Positions 54,650 to 63,466 of a stretch of 64,000 bases of DNA are shown here, piece by piece. The position numbers were made by a program, and so were the translations under genes. Location: positions 1,512,501 through 1,576,500 of the forward strand of contig NZ_CP097149.1 of assembly GCF_023370075.1 (NCBI RefSeq), read 5' to 3'. A model generated the notes under the pieces. It searched no databases, was not told where the DNA came from, and was given only the letters and a program-made list of their open reading frames with translations. This DNA comes from Deinococcus sp. QL22 (GTDB lineage Bacteria > Deinococcota > Deinococci > Deinococcales > Deinococcaceae). Positions within the stretch are counted from its first letter, which is position 1. Each line of letters opens with the position of its first letter.

Positions 54650-56029
54650 ATGCTGTGGGACGTGAGTTTGTTACCGCCTAATCTTCTGCCCGACGCTGCT
54701 GCCAATCCCCGCCCGTTGGCGCGTCTGAGGGCGCTGCAAGCCTTCGGCCTGTCGTTGGCGGCTTTAGCACTGGGCGGTATGGCGGTACTCAGTGCGCCGG
54801 GCGCGTCTACTCCGGCGAGTGCGCTGATGGCGGGCAGTGCGCCGCACTTTACGTTGCTGCTGGCAGGCCGCGACATCGTGTACTGCTATTACCGCCAGCC
54901 CTGCAAAGATCAGGAGCAGCGCACGGGCATTATTCAGCCGCCCAACACTGACACCCTGATGCTGGTGAAAGTGGACGCCGGGCGGGTCAGTGTGCTGAGC
55001 ATTCCCCGCGACACCAACGTGGGCGAGTACGACTACCGGGGATCTCCTGCCGCCCAGAAGGTGAACAGCCGCTACTGGTCGGGGGGGCCGGAGGGTCTGA
55101 CCCGCGCTGTAGAGGAAATTACGGGCGAGCGGGTAGACGCCCACGTGATCGTGCGAACCGACTACGTGGCCCGCGTGATAGACGCGCTGGGCGGTCTGGA
55201 CGTGACTGTGCCGAAGGGCGGCATCGAGTGGGTGGATCAGGCGGCGGGCGTGAACCTGAAGCTGGACGCCGGAAACCATCACCTGGACGGCGCGACGGCG
55301 GTACTGTTCCTGCGCGTCCGCAAAGGCTTTGGCGACGACTGGGGCCGCATAGATCACCAGAAGCAGGCCCTCACGCAACTGGCCTCGCGCCTGAAATCGG
55401 CCAAAGGGCTGGCGGCCCTGCCCACTATTCTGGGCGGTGTCGGCAATGGCGTAGAAACCAACGCCGACCCCAACCTCTTGCCCACCCTGCTGCCGTATCT
55501 GCCCCAGCTCAAGCTGACTTTTGCCACCCTGCCCACCGATGACATTCGCGGCTCGTTCAATCTGGCCGTGAACCGCGAAAGGTTGGCCGAGGTCTGGGGC
55601 AATACTGCGCCGAACTTGGCAGGTGCGGGGACTGCACGCCCAGTCAGCATCCGAATAGAGGATGCCAGCGGAGCTGCACTTGGCCCCCGATTGGCCCAAG
55701 CTTTGGCGGCGCTGGACTACACCTCCGTGACCTCCGAAGCCGTGCCAGCCAGCCCCGAAGCCAGTCAGGTCTTTACGGGCAGCGACGTACGGGCCGCCAG
55801 CGAACTCGCCGATACCCTAGGCCTCCCCCGCCTGCAAGGTGAGCGTTTCCCCGTAGGGGCTGGAGAAATCGGTATTCTGCTGGGAACGGACGCCCGCGAC
55901 ACCCTCGCGGCACTGAATGCGTACCCGGATGGCACTGCTCCGGATGGCCCCGCACTGATCAGCCCCGATTCCACTACCGATCTGGAGGGAATGGATCAGA
56001 GCGGCGAAGGTCAGACCGGAGTAAATTAG
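54650..56029 (+). CDS. LytR-CpsA-Psr (LCP) family glycopolymer transferase
   Basis: A 459-residue membrane-anchored protein. One N-terminal membrane helix (LQAFGLSLAALALGGMAVLS) is followed by the LCP domain with FTLLLAGRDIVYC, LVKVDAGRVSVLSIPRDTNV (catalytic Arg-Asp), KVNSRYWSGGPEGLTRAVEE, HHLDGATAVLFLRVRKG and DDWGRIDHQKQAL. A C-terminal LytR_C-type domain (SIRIEDASGAALGPRLAQAL) completes it. LCP enzymes attach polyprenyl-linked glycopolymers to peptidoglycan, which in Deinococcus may decorate the wall under the S-layer. Starts 74 bases after yqeK. Confidence 0.92.
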   Translation: MLWDVSLLPPNLLPDAAANPRPLARLRALQAFGLSLAALALGGMAVLSAPGASTPASALMAGSAPHFTLLLAGRDIVYCYYRQPCKDQEQRTGIIQPPNTDTLMLVKVDAGRVSVLSIPRDTNVGEYDYRGSPAAQKVNSRYWSGGPEGLTRAVEEITGERVDAHVIVRTDYVARVIDALGGLDVTVPKGGIEWVDQAAGVNLKLDAGNHHLDGATAVLFLRVRKGFGDDWGRIDHQKQALTQLASRLKSAKGLAALPTILGGVGNGVETNADPNLLPTLLPYLPQLKLTFATLPTDDIRGSFNLAVNRERLAEVWGNTAPNLAGAGTARPVSIRIEDASGAALGPRLAQALAALDYTSVTSEAVPASPEASQVFTGSDVRAASELADTLGLPRLQGERFPVGAGEIGILLGTDARDTLAALNAYPDGTAPDGPALISPDSTTDLEGMDQSGEGQTGVN

Positions 56030-56092
56030 ACTGAAGTCCATTAGCTAGGCCCTGTGTCCCAACTGGCGGCACACAGCATCACGGAGAACCCA

Positions 56093-56536
56093 ATGAATCC
56101 AGCATCACAGCAATCTGCACAGACCGTCCAGAACCAACTCCGCGCCATCGTGGACGCCGCCCGCGAACGCCGCGCCGAAGATGTCGTCGTCCTCGACCTG
56201 ACCGACGTGTCTTCCACCCTCGAATACTTCATCATCTGCACCGCCAGCGCGGGGTTGCAGCTCAACGCCATTCAGGAAAACGTGCGTCAGAAGGCGCAGG
56301 AATCTGGCCTGCCCCGCCCCAGCGTCGAAGGCCCCAGCGAACGCTGGTTGCTGCTGGCCTTTGGCGGCGGCATCGTGGTGCATATTATGACCAAAGACGC
56401 CCGCGAGTATTACGACCTCGAGGGCCTGTGGAGCGACGCCCGCAAGCTGGAATTTGCCGAAGCGCCCCGCGACCCCGAAGCCAACGTGACGGCAACTACG
56501 CAGGCCGACTCTATCGACTCTGCTCAGGCCGAGTAA
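56093..56536 (+). CDS. rsfS: ribosome silencing factor RsfS
   Basis: A 147-residue RsfS/Iojap protein that binds ribosomal protein uL14 and blocks subunit joining when cells are starved. Motifs are DVVVLDLTDVSSTLEYFIIC, QLNAIQENVRQKAQESGLP, SERWLLLAFGGGIVVHIMT and REYYDLEGLWSDARKLEF. ATG 56093 (MNPASQQSAQ) follows ACGGAG; the frame begins earlier at 56054. Last gene of the yqeK-LCP-rsfS unit. Confidence 0.93.
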   Translation: MNPASQQSAQTVQNQLRAIVDAARERRAEDVVVLDLTDVSSTLEYFIICTASAGLQLNAIQENVRQKAQESGLPRPSVEGPSERWLLLAFGGGIVVHIMTKDAREYYDLEGLWSDARKLEFAEAPRDPEANVTATTQADSIDSAQAE

Positions 56537-56700
56537 CTGCTGATCTGAGTTAGAACAAGAAATATTGGCCTGTGCGCCTGCATGGCCCTCGGTTGGGGTG
56601 GTGTGGGCGTGCGGGCTATTTTGGTGCTTGGCGTGGACTTAGGCTTGGAGAAAGGCAGAACTCCTGCTCAAGCTTACGCATCCATTCTTATTTAGTTTTC

Positions 56701-56932
56701 TTGCCTTCTCCCAGGTTGGATTCCCCCACCCGCCAGCCCCCGCCCCAAAGGGGTCAGGGGAGTGGTCGCTCCGCTGAGGAGGATTCATCTTGTCGTGTTT
56801 TGAGTCGGCTCGATCGCTCATCTGAAGCGGAATCGCCAGCCGTCTTTGAACTGGAATTGGCCCACCCGCTGCGCGGATGACGGCCTCACACGGAGTTGGG
56901 CGGGGACGATTTGGGGTGGTGTCGTGGGTTGT
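56701..56932. repeat. larger interspersed repeat B, uninterrupted copy
   Basis: Matches 29041-29378 on both sides of the point where that copy carries a 115-bp MITE. Here the sequence runs straight from GAGTCGGCT to ATCGCTCATCTGAAG. The rest of the 492-base gap between rsfS and the response regulator has no gene; CCTGACACC-CGCCTGA-CCTGACACG near 56987-57010 is a short direct repeat that could be an operator. Confidence 0.75.
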
Positions 56933-57028
56933 GCTGTTCCTCAGACCTTTGATCCTTAGACCACCCTGATACCCGTACAAATCGCCCGACCTGACACCCG
57001 CCTGACCTGACACGGCAGAATGAGGGCA

Positions 57029-57718
57029 ATGAGCCACGTGGTTGTAATTGAAGATGAGGGCACGGTGCGCGACGTGCTGCGCTTTCATCTGGAACGGGCA
57101 GGCCTGCGCGTCACAGCTTTTGAATCCACACGCGGTACCGAAGAGGCGCTGGCGCAGGCCGACGCCCTGGTGCTGGACTGGATGCTGCCGGGAGAAAGCG
57201 GGCTGGGATTCCTGCGGCGGCTCAGGGGCGACCCCGAACTGCGCCGCCTGCCCGTGCTGATGCTCACCGCCCGCGCCGCCGAAGCCGAACGGGTGGAGGG
57301 GCTGGAATCGGGAGCAGACGATTACCTGACCAAACCCTTCAGCGCCGCAGAATTGGTGGCGCGGGTGCGTGCCCTGCTGCGCCGCACCCTGCCCGATACG
57401 CCCCAGACCCTGACCAACGGCCCGCTGACCGTGGACATCAGCGCCGCTGAGGCCCGGATGGGTGGCAAACGCCTGAACCTGACTCGCCGCGAGTTCGATC
57501 TGCTGGCCTTCCTGACGCAGCACGCGGGCCGGGTCTACTCGCGCACTGAACTGCTGGATCGCGTATGGGGCGCGGATTTCCTGGGCGGAGAGCGCACGGT
57601 GGATCAGCATGTGACGCAGTTGCGGGCGCATCTGGGCGACGATCCCACCCGGCCCGACTTTTTGGAAACGGTGCGTGGCAAAGGCTACCGGATGCGCCCA
57701 TGGACAGACGCCCCATGA
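57029..57718 (+). CDS. OmpR/PhoB-family response regulator
   Basis: A 229-residue two-component regulator. The receiver domain has phosphoacceptor Asp50 (ALVLDWMLPGESG), switch Thr/Ser in VLMLTARA and Lys in DYLTKPFSAAEL. A winged-helix DNA-binding domain follows (NLTRREFDLLAFLTQHAGRV, VDQHVTQLRAHLGDDPTRP, TVRGKGYRM). ATG 57029 (MSHVVVIEDE) is preferred to the in-frame ATG three codons earlier because GAGGGC precedes it. The sensor kinase overlaps it by four bases and phoU follows, so it is probably a PhoB-like phosphate regulator, though no pst genes are present here. Confidence 0.93.
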   Translation: MSHVVVIEDEGTVRDVLRFHLERAGLRVTAFESTRGTEEALAQADALVLDWMLPGESGLGFLRRLRGDPELRRLPVLMLTARAAEAERVEGLESGADDYLTKPFSAAELVARVRALLRRTLPDTPQTLTNGPLTVDISAAEARMGGKRLNLTRREFDLLAFLTQHAGRVYSRTELLDRVWGADFLGGERTVDQHVTQLRAHLGDDPTRPDFLETVRGKGYRMRPWTDAP

Positions 57719-58698
57719 CCCCGCAGGCCCCCGCCACACAGGGTAATTCTGCACAGGGCGATCCCGTACAGGGCGCTTGGCTGGACGCCCTCCCGCAGGC
57801 CGTGCTGCTGATCGAATCGGGCAGCGTGACCCGCGTGAATGCCGCCGCCGCCCGGTTGTGGGGCGTGCCGCAAGACCGCGCCGCCGGACGCCCGGTGTTG
57901 GAAATCGTGCGGCGGCACACGCTGGAAGCCCTGGCAGAGCGCGGCGGCGAGATGGAACTGGAGGTCAGTGGGCGCACCCTGCGCTGCACCGCCACCCGCG
58001 ACGGCATTCATAGCGCCCTGATCGTGGAGGACGTGACCGACCACCGCCGCCGCGAAGCCGAATTGCGCGAGGCCACCGCCGTCCTGTCGCACGAATTCCG
58101 TACCCCGGTGGCTGCCCTGCGCGGTGTGCTGGAGGCGCTGGAATACGACATGCCCACCGACCTCGCCCAGAATTTTGTGCGGCAAGGGTTGCAGGAAACA
58201 GAGCGATTGGCCCGGCTGGTGGAAGATCTCGCGGTAGGCTTCCGGCCCACCCGCGCCCGCACCCTGCCGCTGGCCGAGGCCTTTGCCCGCGCCGAACGCC
58301 TGCTGGGAACCGACCTCTTGGCGCGGCAGGCCACCCTGACCTTTGGGCAAGACCATCTGGTGCGGGCCGATCCCGACAAGCTCTTGCAAGTCCTGCTGAA
58401 TCTGATCGAGAACGCCCTGAAATACGGCCCCGACGGGCAGCCCATTCATGTCCGGACTGCCGAGCGCGGCACCTGGATAGAGGTGGCGGTGCTGGATCAC
58501 GGCCCCGCCATTTCGGATTCCGAGAACCTGTTTCGCGCCCACACACGCGGGCAGGGAGCCACCGGGCAGGGCAGCGGCATGGGGCTGTATATCGTGCGTA
58601 GCATTGTGCATGGCTGGGGCGGTCAGGCGTGGGCCGAGCGCGAAGGCCAGCAGAATGCTTTTTGCTTTACGCTGCCGGGGGTGGCAGGCATCGGCTGA
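57715..58698 (+). CDS. PAS-domain sensor histidine kinase without membrane segments
   Basis: A 327-residue kinase. The start ATG at 57715 overlaps the response-regulator stop (ATGA). A PAS domain (LDALPQAVLLIESGSVTRVN to IVEDVTDHRRREAELRE) leads into the HisKA box with His126 in VLSHEFRTPVAALRGVLEAL, N box LLNLIENALKYGPDG, a degenerate G1 box VLDHGPAIS, and G2 GQGSGMGLYIVRSIV. No transmembrane helix is visible, so it senses an intracellular signal or a membrane partner through PAS or PhoU, as PhoR does with PhoU. Confidence 0.92.
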   Translation: MTPQAPATQGNSAQGDPVQGAWLDALPQAVLLIESGSVTRVNAAAARLWGVPQDRAAGRPVLEIVRRHTLEALAERGGEMELEVSGRTLRCTATRDGIHSALIVEDVTDHRRREAELREATAVLSHEFRTPVAALRGVLEALEYDMPTDLAQNFVRQGLQETERLARLVEDLAVGFRPTRARTLPLAEAFARAERLLGTDLLARQATLTFGQDHLVRADPDKLLQVLLNLIENALKYGPDGQPIHVRTAERGTWIEVAVLDHGPAISDSENLFRAHTRGQGATGQGSGMGLYIVRSIVHGWGGQAWAEREGQQNAFCFTLPGVAGIG

Positions 58699-58876
58699 AC
58701 CGACCTGGTCGGTATGGCTGACGTGGCCCTGACCCGCAACCGCCCCGCCAGATGGTAAGTTTTCTCTCATACGGCGTGCAGTCTCGCCTCTGACTCGCCC
58801 CCGCTGTGTCCATCTTTCCCCTTGTTCTAGTTCACCACTGTTCCGGCTCCCCCGGACTGTTCTTCAGGAGTGCCCT

Positions 58877-59521
58877 ATGCGTGAAGCCCTCGAATCCGAT
58901 CTCCGTGCTGTGCTGAACGGCGCACTGAACATGTTGGGCACGGTCGAACGTATGTTGCCTATAGCCGCCGACATCCTGCTGCACGAGCGCACCGAGCGCC
59001 TGGAGGAAATTCGCGCTCTAGACCGGGAAGTAGACGCGCAGGAAGCCCAGATCGAGGCCGAATGCCTGCGGATCATCGCGCTGCATCAGCCGGTGGCCCG
59101 CGACCTGCGGATGGTGGCCCTGATCCTGAAAAGCCTGAGCGACATAGAACGCATGGGCGATTACACCGTCCACGTTGCCAAAGACGGCTCAGAATTGGCG
59201 CAGGCTCCGGCCCTCAAACGCTACGTGAATCTGGCCCGGATGCTGGAACGCCTCGGCGAAATGAGCCAGAATCTCCGCACTGCCCTCGCAGACCGCGACG
59301 TGACCCGCGCCGAAGCGACGATTGGCATGGACGACGAGGTAGACGACCTGTACGAGCAGATTCAGCGCGAACTGGTGACCTACATGCTGGAAGACCCACG
59401 CAACATTTCCAAGGCCCTGATGCTGATGCGCGTGGGCCGCAGCCTGGAGCGCGTGGGCGATCACATGGAAAACATCGCCGAGCGCGTGCGGTACTGGGTG
59501 ACGGGGCAGCGGGAAGCCTAG
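58877..59521 (+). CDS. phoU: phosphate signalling protein PhoU
   Basis: A 214-residue all-helical protein of two PhoU repeats, with the metal-binding E-x3-D-x3-E patterns in REVDAQEAQIEAECLRI and GMDDEVDDLYEQIQREL, and ARDLRMVALILKSLSDIERM and VGRSLERVGDHMENIAERV marking each repeat. PhoU links the Pst transporter to the PhoR-type kinase encoded upstream. The TAG stop codon is the first three bases of a MITE copy (TAGAGC), so the element fixes where the protein ends. Confidence 0.94.
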   Translation: MREALESDLRAVLNGALNMLGTVERMLPIAADILLHERTERLEEIRALDREVDAQEAQIEAECLRIIALHQPVARDLRMVALILKSLSDIERMGDYTVHVAKDGSELAQAPALKRYVNLARMLERLGEMSQNLRTALADRDVTRAEATIGMDDEVDDLYEQIQRELVTYMLEDPRNISKALMLMRVGRSLERVGDHMENIAERVRYWVTGQREA

Positions 59522-59633
59522 AGCATTTGTCATAATAATGACCGAGCGGAGCGAGTGAATTTTACCGAGCAGGACGGAGAATGGAGTGATCAGAAGTCTT
59601 TTCTCTGATCACGTAATTCGGAGAACTGCTCTG
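59519..59633 (+). repeat. MITE-like element, 115 bp (copy 3)
   Basis: Starts TAGAGCATTTGTCATAATAA and ends GGAGAACTGCTCTG. Internal inverted repeat GATCAGAAG/CTCTGATC and the core ACCGAGCGGAGCGAGTGAAT are shared with copy 2 at 29147-29261 on the opposite strand. Overlaps the phoU stop codon. Confidence 0.85.
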
Positions 59634-59662
59634 AGCCGAAAGAACACCGCACTAGACAGAAT

Positions 59663-59688
59663 CGCCGCCCTTCAGTGGGCGGTTTTTC
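59663..59688 (+). terminator. terminator of the phoU transcript
   Basis: CCGCCC-TTCAGT-GGGCGG followed by TTTTT. It lies downstream of the MITE, which therefore is probably transcribed with phoU. Confidence 0.85.
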
Positions 59689-59720
59689 ATTCCCCTGCTC
59701 CCCGCGCTACCCTGAACTCC

Positions 59721-61055
59721 ATGAGCGATCTTCCGGCGGGATTCGTGTGGGGAGCGGCGACAGCGGCCTATCAGATCGAGGGCGGCGTGCAGGAAGGCGG
59801 GCGCGGCGCAAGCGTCTGGGACAATTTTTCCCACACGGCGGGCCGGATCAAGAACGGCGATACGGGCGACGTGGCCTGCGACCATTTCCACCGCTACAAG
59901 GAAGACGTGGCGCTGATGAAGGAATTGGGCCTCACGGCCTACCGCTTTAGCATTGCCTGGCCGAGGGTGCAGCCAGAAGGCAAGGGGCGCACCAACGCGG
60001 CGGGACTGGCCTTTTACGACGCCCTGACCGACGAACTCCTGAACGCGGGCATTCAACCCTGGCCCACGCTGTTCCACTGGGATTTGCCGCAACCCCTGGA
60101 AGACAACGGCGGCTGGCTGAACCGCGATACCGCCCACCGATTTGAAGACTATGCCTTTGTAGTAGGCGAAAAACTGGCCGACCGCGCCGCCGGATTCATG
60201 ACCCTGAATGAACCCTTCGTGGTCATGGCGCTGGGCTACATGCTGGGCATGCACGCGCCGGGGCATCAGTTGGGGCTGGCGGGCGGCTTCGCTTCGGCGC
60301 ACCATCAGTTGTTGGCGCACGGCATGGCGGTGCGTGCCCTGCGGGAGGCCGGGGCGCGGCAGGTGGGCATCGCCAACAACTACGCCCCCGCCTGGCCCGC
60401 CACAGACCGTGATGCCGATCATGGGGCGGCGGCGCAACTGGACGCGCTGCACAACCACCTCTTTACCGATCCCCTCCTGTGCGGCGAATACCCGGCGGTG
60501 GTGCTGGAACTGGTGAATACGCACGCACCCCAAGCCCTGAACCTGATCCAATCGGGTGACCTCGCCACCATTGCCGCGCCGCTGGACTTTTTGGGCGTCA
60601 ATTACTATCAGCCCGATCATGTCACCGCCGATCCGCAGTCACCGTTTGGGGCCAAGGTGGAAGGTGTGCCGGGCCGCGAGCGCACCAACTTCGGCTGGTC
60701 GGTGGTGCCCGAAGCGCTGACGCAAACGCTGACCGACCTGAAGGCCCGCTACGGCGACGATTGCCCGCCCCTCTACGTTACCGAAAGTGGCTGCTCTCAG
60801 CCCGATGTCTTGATAGATGGCCGGGTGCGCGACGAGGCCCGTAGCCGCTACCACGAGGCCCATCTGGACGCCGTTGCCACCGCCATAGCGCAGGGAACCG
60901 ATGTGCGCGGCTACTTCGCGTGGAGCCTGATGGACAACTTTGAATGGGCCGAGGGCTACTCGCAGCGGTTCGGGCTGGTGTACGTGGACTTCGAGACACA
61001 GGAGCGCACGCCCAAAGACAGTTTTTACTGGCTGAAACGGCGAATTGAGCGGTAA
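59721..61055 (+). CDS. GH1 family beta-glucosidase
   Basis: A 444-residue retaining glycosidase. The N-terminal family signature is FVWGAATAAYQIEGGVQEGG. The acid/base Glu164 is in TLNEPFVV and the nucleophile Glu355 in YVTESGC, where Ser replaces the usual Asn. Other family motifs are FSIAWPRVQPEGKG, LFHWDLPQPLEDNGGW and SLMDNFEWAEGYSQRFGLVY. ATG 59721 is chosen; the frame upstream to 59586 is only the MITE and terminator. Cytosolic, acting on cellobiose or related glucosides or galactosides. Confidence 0.94.
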   Translation: MSDLPAGFVWGAATAAYQIEGGVQEGGRGASVWDNFSHTAGRIKNGDTGDVACDHFHRYKEDVALMKELGLTAYRFSIAWPRVQPEGKGRTNAAGLAFYDALTDELLNAGIQPWPTLFHWDLPQPLEDNGGWLNRDTAHRFEDYAFVVGEKLADRAAGFMTLNEPFVVMALGYMLGMHAPGHQLGLAGGFASAHHQLLAHGMAVRALREAGARQVGIANNYAPAWPATDRDADHGAAAQLDALHNHLFTDPLLCGEYPAVVLELVNTHAPQALNLIQSGDLATIAAPLDFLGVNYYQPDHVTADPQSPFGAKVEGVPGRERTNFGWSVVPEALTQTLTDLKARYGDDCPPLYVTESGCSQPDVLIDGRVRDEARSRYHEAHLDAVATAIAQGTDVRGYFAWSLMDNFEWAEGYSQRFGLVYVDFETQERTPKDSFYWLKRRIER

Positions 61056-61077
61056 GCCTTAGCCCTTTTCCCCCTGC

Positions 61078-61572
61078 TCAGCGAACCCTGACCACCTTCA
61101 CGTCTAGCACAGTACGGCTCCCGCTGGGGAGTTCCGTCCGGGTGTCGGTCACGTACAGCAACCTGCCGTTCTTGTCGGTCACGGTGGCCCGGACGGCGTA
61201 GCTGCGGCTGGCCGAAAAACGCACCGGGTTGTATACGATCTGGTAAGAAGTGGGCAAGCGCGGCGCGGAAAACTGGATTCTGACCAACTGGCGCGAGGCC
61301 ACGTCCTGCAGCGACACGTCCTCGATGACCACCGTGACCGTGCTGCCCGCGGGGAGGGCCATTCGGTTGGGCGTCAGCACCTGCCCACGCAACTCGCGCC
61401 AGCCTGCCGGAATGCTGGCAGCTGTGCTGGAAGAAGTGGCGCTGGGCGCGGTGGCCGGGCGAGCTGTTGGGGCCGGGCGGGTAATAGTCATGCCGCCGAT
61501 GGTGGTCTGGGCCGAGGCTCCGGCCAGCAGCAGAGCGGCGAGGGCGGGCAGCATTAAGCGTGAGGGCTTCAT
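61078..61572 (-). CDS. secreted YbaY-like protein
   Basis: A 164-residue exported protein with a signal peptide (LMLPALAALLLAGASAQTT) and no lipobox Cys. After an Ala/Pro/Ser/Thr-rich linker (about residues 30-55) comes a beta-rich domain (LRGQVLTPNRMALPAGSTVT, VVIEDVSLQDVASRQL, RSYAVRATVTDKNGRLLYV) matching the YbaY family, related to type III secretion pilotin chaperones. Function in Deinococcus unknown. The stop lies 22 bases past the convergent GH1 gene. Confidence 0.82.
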   Translation of the reverse strand: MKPSRLMLPALAALLLAGASAQTTIGGMTITRPAPTARPATAPSATSSSTAASIPAGWRELRGQVLTPNRMALPAGSTVTVVIEDVSLQDVASRQLVRIQFSAPRLPTSYQIVYNPVRFSASRSYAVRATVTDKNGRLLYVTDTRTELPSGSRTVLDVKVVRVR

Positions 61573-61681
61573 GCCTCTATCCATACCTGATGAATGTGAT
61601 GGGAGGATGACTGGGTGTTTAGCCCAGGTGGATACAGCAAGAGTTTAAACAGGGCTTTCTTTTGGCCTGCACAATACAGAG

Positions 61682-62380
61682 ATGCCCGAAGCTCTGCCTT
61701 TGCCTGCCCCGCTGCCCGACCTGCCGCTTACCGACCATGCGGCGGCCCTGCTGCACCTCTCGCGTGACCCTTTGCTGGCCCAGGTCATTGCCCAGGTGGG
61801 CGGTGTGCCCGTGCTGACGCCCACTGCCGACTCGTTCGGCACCCTCATTCGCAGTGTGAACGGGCAACAACTGAGCGTGAAGGCGGCGGCCAGCATTCAT
61901 GGGCGACTGGTGGCTGCGCTGGGCGAACCTATACTGGGCGAACCGGATTCCCAGACTGGCGTTCCGATCACCATCACCCCCGAAGCCTTAGTTGCCGCAG
62001 ACGGCGAAACCCTGCGCTCGTTCGGGCTGTCCTGGGCCAAAGTCCGGACGGTGCAGGCCTTGGCCGCCGCCGCGCTGGATGGCCGGGTAGATTTTGCCCA
62101 CCTGTCCACCTTGCCCGACGAGGCCGTGATCGCCGCCCTGATTCCGCTGCCCGGCATAGGCCGCTGGACGGTGGAGATGTTCCTGATGTTCGCGCTGGCC
62201 CGCCCCGACGTATTCAGCATGGGCGACCTCGTGCTCAGGCAAGGGCTGGCGAGGTTGCACCCGCACACGCCGCCCGCCGCGGTACTGGAAGGCTGGGCAC
62301 CGTACCGCACGCTGGCCGCCCGCTATATATGGGCCGAAAACCACCGCGTCAAAGGCGGCGGGGAACCGGTGGCGGGGTAG
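61682..62380 (+). CDS. DNA-3-methyladenine glycosylase II (AlkA-type)
   Basis: A 232-residue HhH-GPD glycosylase that excises alkylated bases. The core is FGTLIRSVNGQQLSVKAAAS, AEALVAADGETLRSFGLSWAK, and the helix-hairpin-helix IPLPGIGRWTVEMFLMFALA followed by the catalytic Asp in VFSMGDLVLRQGL. It lacks the N-terminal domain of E. coli AlkA, as do the short Deinococcus AlkA2-type proteins. ATG at 61682 begins 110 bases after the divergent YbaY start. Confidence 0.92.
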   Translation: MPEALPLPAPLPDLPLTDHAAALLHLSRDPLLAQVIAQVGGVPVLTPTADSFGTLIRSVNGQQLSVKAAASIHGRLVAALGEPILGEPDSQTGVPITITPEALVAADGETLRSFGLSWAKVRTVQALAAAALDGRVDFAHLSTLPDEAVIAALIPLPGIGRWTVEMFLMFALARPDVFSMGDLVLRQGLARLHPHTPPAAVLEGWAPYRTLAARYIWAENHRVKGGGEPVAG

Positions 62381-62482
62381 GAGTGTGGATCGTGGCGATG
62401 TGAAATGAATCTCTAGGTGAGTTGCTCCAGTTCAGAGTCAAAGATGTTGACGCTCATGCCCACCCGCGCTGTTCCCACCTTC

Positions 62483-63466
62483 CTACCCGAGCCTCTCCAC
62501 CACCGCTTCCCGCGTCATTGTGGGGGAAACCGTATGGGTACTTTCCACAGTCAGGGCGGCGGCGGCGTGCCCCTGGCGGGCGGCTCCGACGGGGGCCACT
62601 CCTGCCAGAAGCGCAGCGAGGTAGGCGGCCAGCATCGCGTCTCCGGCTCCGGTCACGTCGGCGACTTTGGCGGGAATAGTGGGCAGTTCGGTGTAGGTTC
62701 CGGGCATAGAGAGCAGGCTGCCCAACTGCCCACGCCGCACCCAGACGGTGTCAATCCCCTGTGCGTGCAGCTCCTCTGCGGCGGCGCGGATGTCGGCCAA
62801 CCGGTCAGGCACGTCGCGGCCTACGAGTGCGCCCAGCTCCAGCAGATTGGGTGTGATGGTGTGTGGGGGGAACCCAGCCGCAACAGAGGAACGGATTTGC
62901 AGGGCCTTGGGCACGCTGACTGGCTCGAAGGCCACTGGGATACCAACTTCGGCGGCCAGCTTCATGAGGTGGTTGAGGGTGGGTTCGGTCAGGTTCCCGT
63001 CGGCCACCACCCAGGTTGCGCCGCGCAGCACGGCCCGGCGGTCATGCAGGGTGGTGGGGGTCAATACGCTCAGCACAGTCATGTCAGACACGGCCACCAA
63101 CAGTTCTCCCTCATGATCGAGGGTCGCCATGTATGTGCCCGTCAGGTGTTCGTTGACCCGCATCACAAAGCGCACATCCACACCCGCCAGCTTGGAATCG
63201 TCCAGCAGGGCGTCGCCCAGACTGTCGCGGCCTACCGCGCTGACCAGCGACACAGCCACACCCAGCCGCGCCAAATTTTCGGCAATGTTACGGGCCACGC
63301 CGCCCGCCGTCTGGGTGGTCAGGCCGGGGTTGCTGGTGCCCAGAATAACCGGGGCCAGCGTGTGGGCCTTGAGATCCACGTTCGCGCCGCCCACCACGAC
63401 CACGCGGGCCGGGGCCGAAGCTGGAGCGGTCAAGGGGTTGATTCCGGTTGCGTCTGCTGTGCCCAC
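62483..63466 (-). CDS. PfkB family sugar kinase
   Basis: A 327-residue ribokinase-like kinase. Substrate-side motifs are VVVGGANVDLKAHT and GGVARNIAENLARLGVAVSL. The catalytic Asp and anion hole are in VADVTGAGDAMLAAYLAALL. The DMTVLSVLTP and DVDLKAH features resemble pseudouridine kinases, but no pseudouridine glycosidase gene is visible, so the substrate is open. The GTG start at 63466 overlaps the upstream CitE-like gene by 37 bases, indicating one transcript. Confidence 0.87.
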   Translation of the reverse strand: MGTADATGINPLTAPASAPARVVVVGGANVDLKAHTLAPVILGTSNPGLTTQTAGGVARNIAENLARLGVAVSLVSAVGRDSLGDALLDDSKLAGVDVRFVMRVNEHLTGTYMATLDHEGELLVAVSDMTVLSVLTPTTLHDRRAVLRGATWVVADGNLTEPTLNHLMKLAAEVGIPVAFEPVSVPKALQIRSSVAAGFPPHTITPNLLELGALVGRDVPDRLADIRAAAEELHAQGIDTVWVRRGQLGSLLSMPGTYTELPTIPAKVADVTGAGDAMLAAYLAALLAGVAPVGAARQGHAAAALTVESTHTVSPTMTREAVVERLG

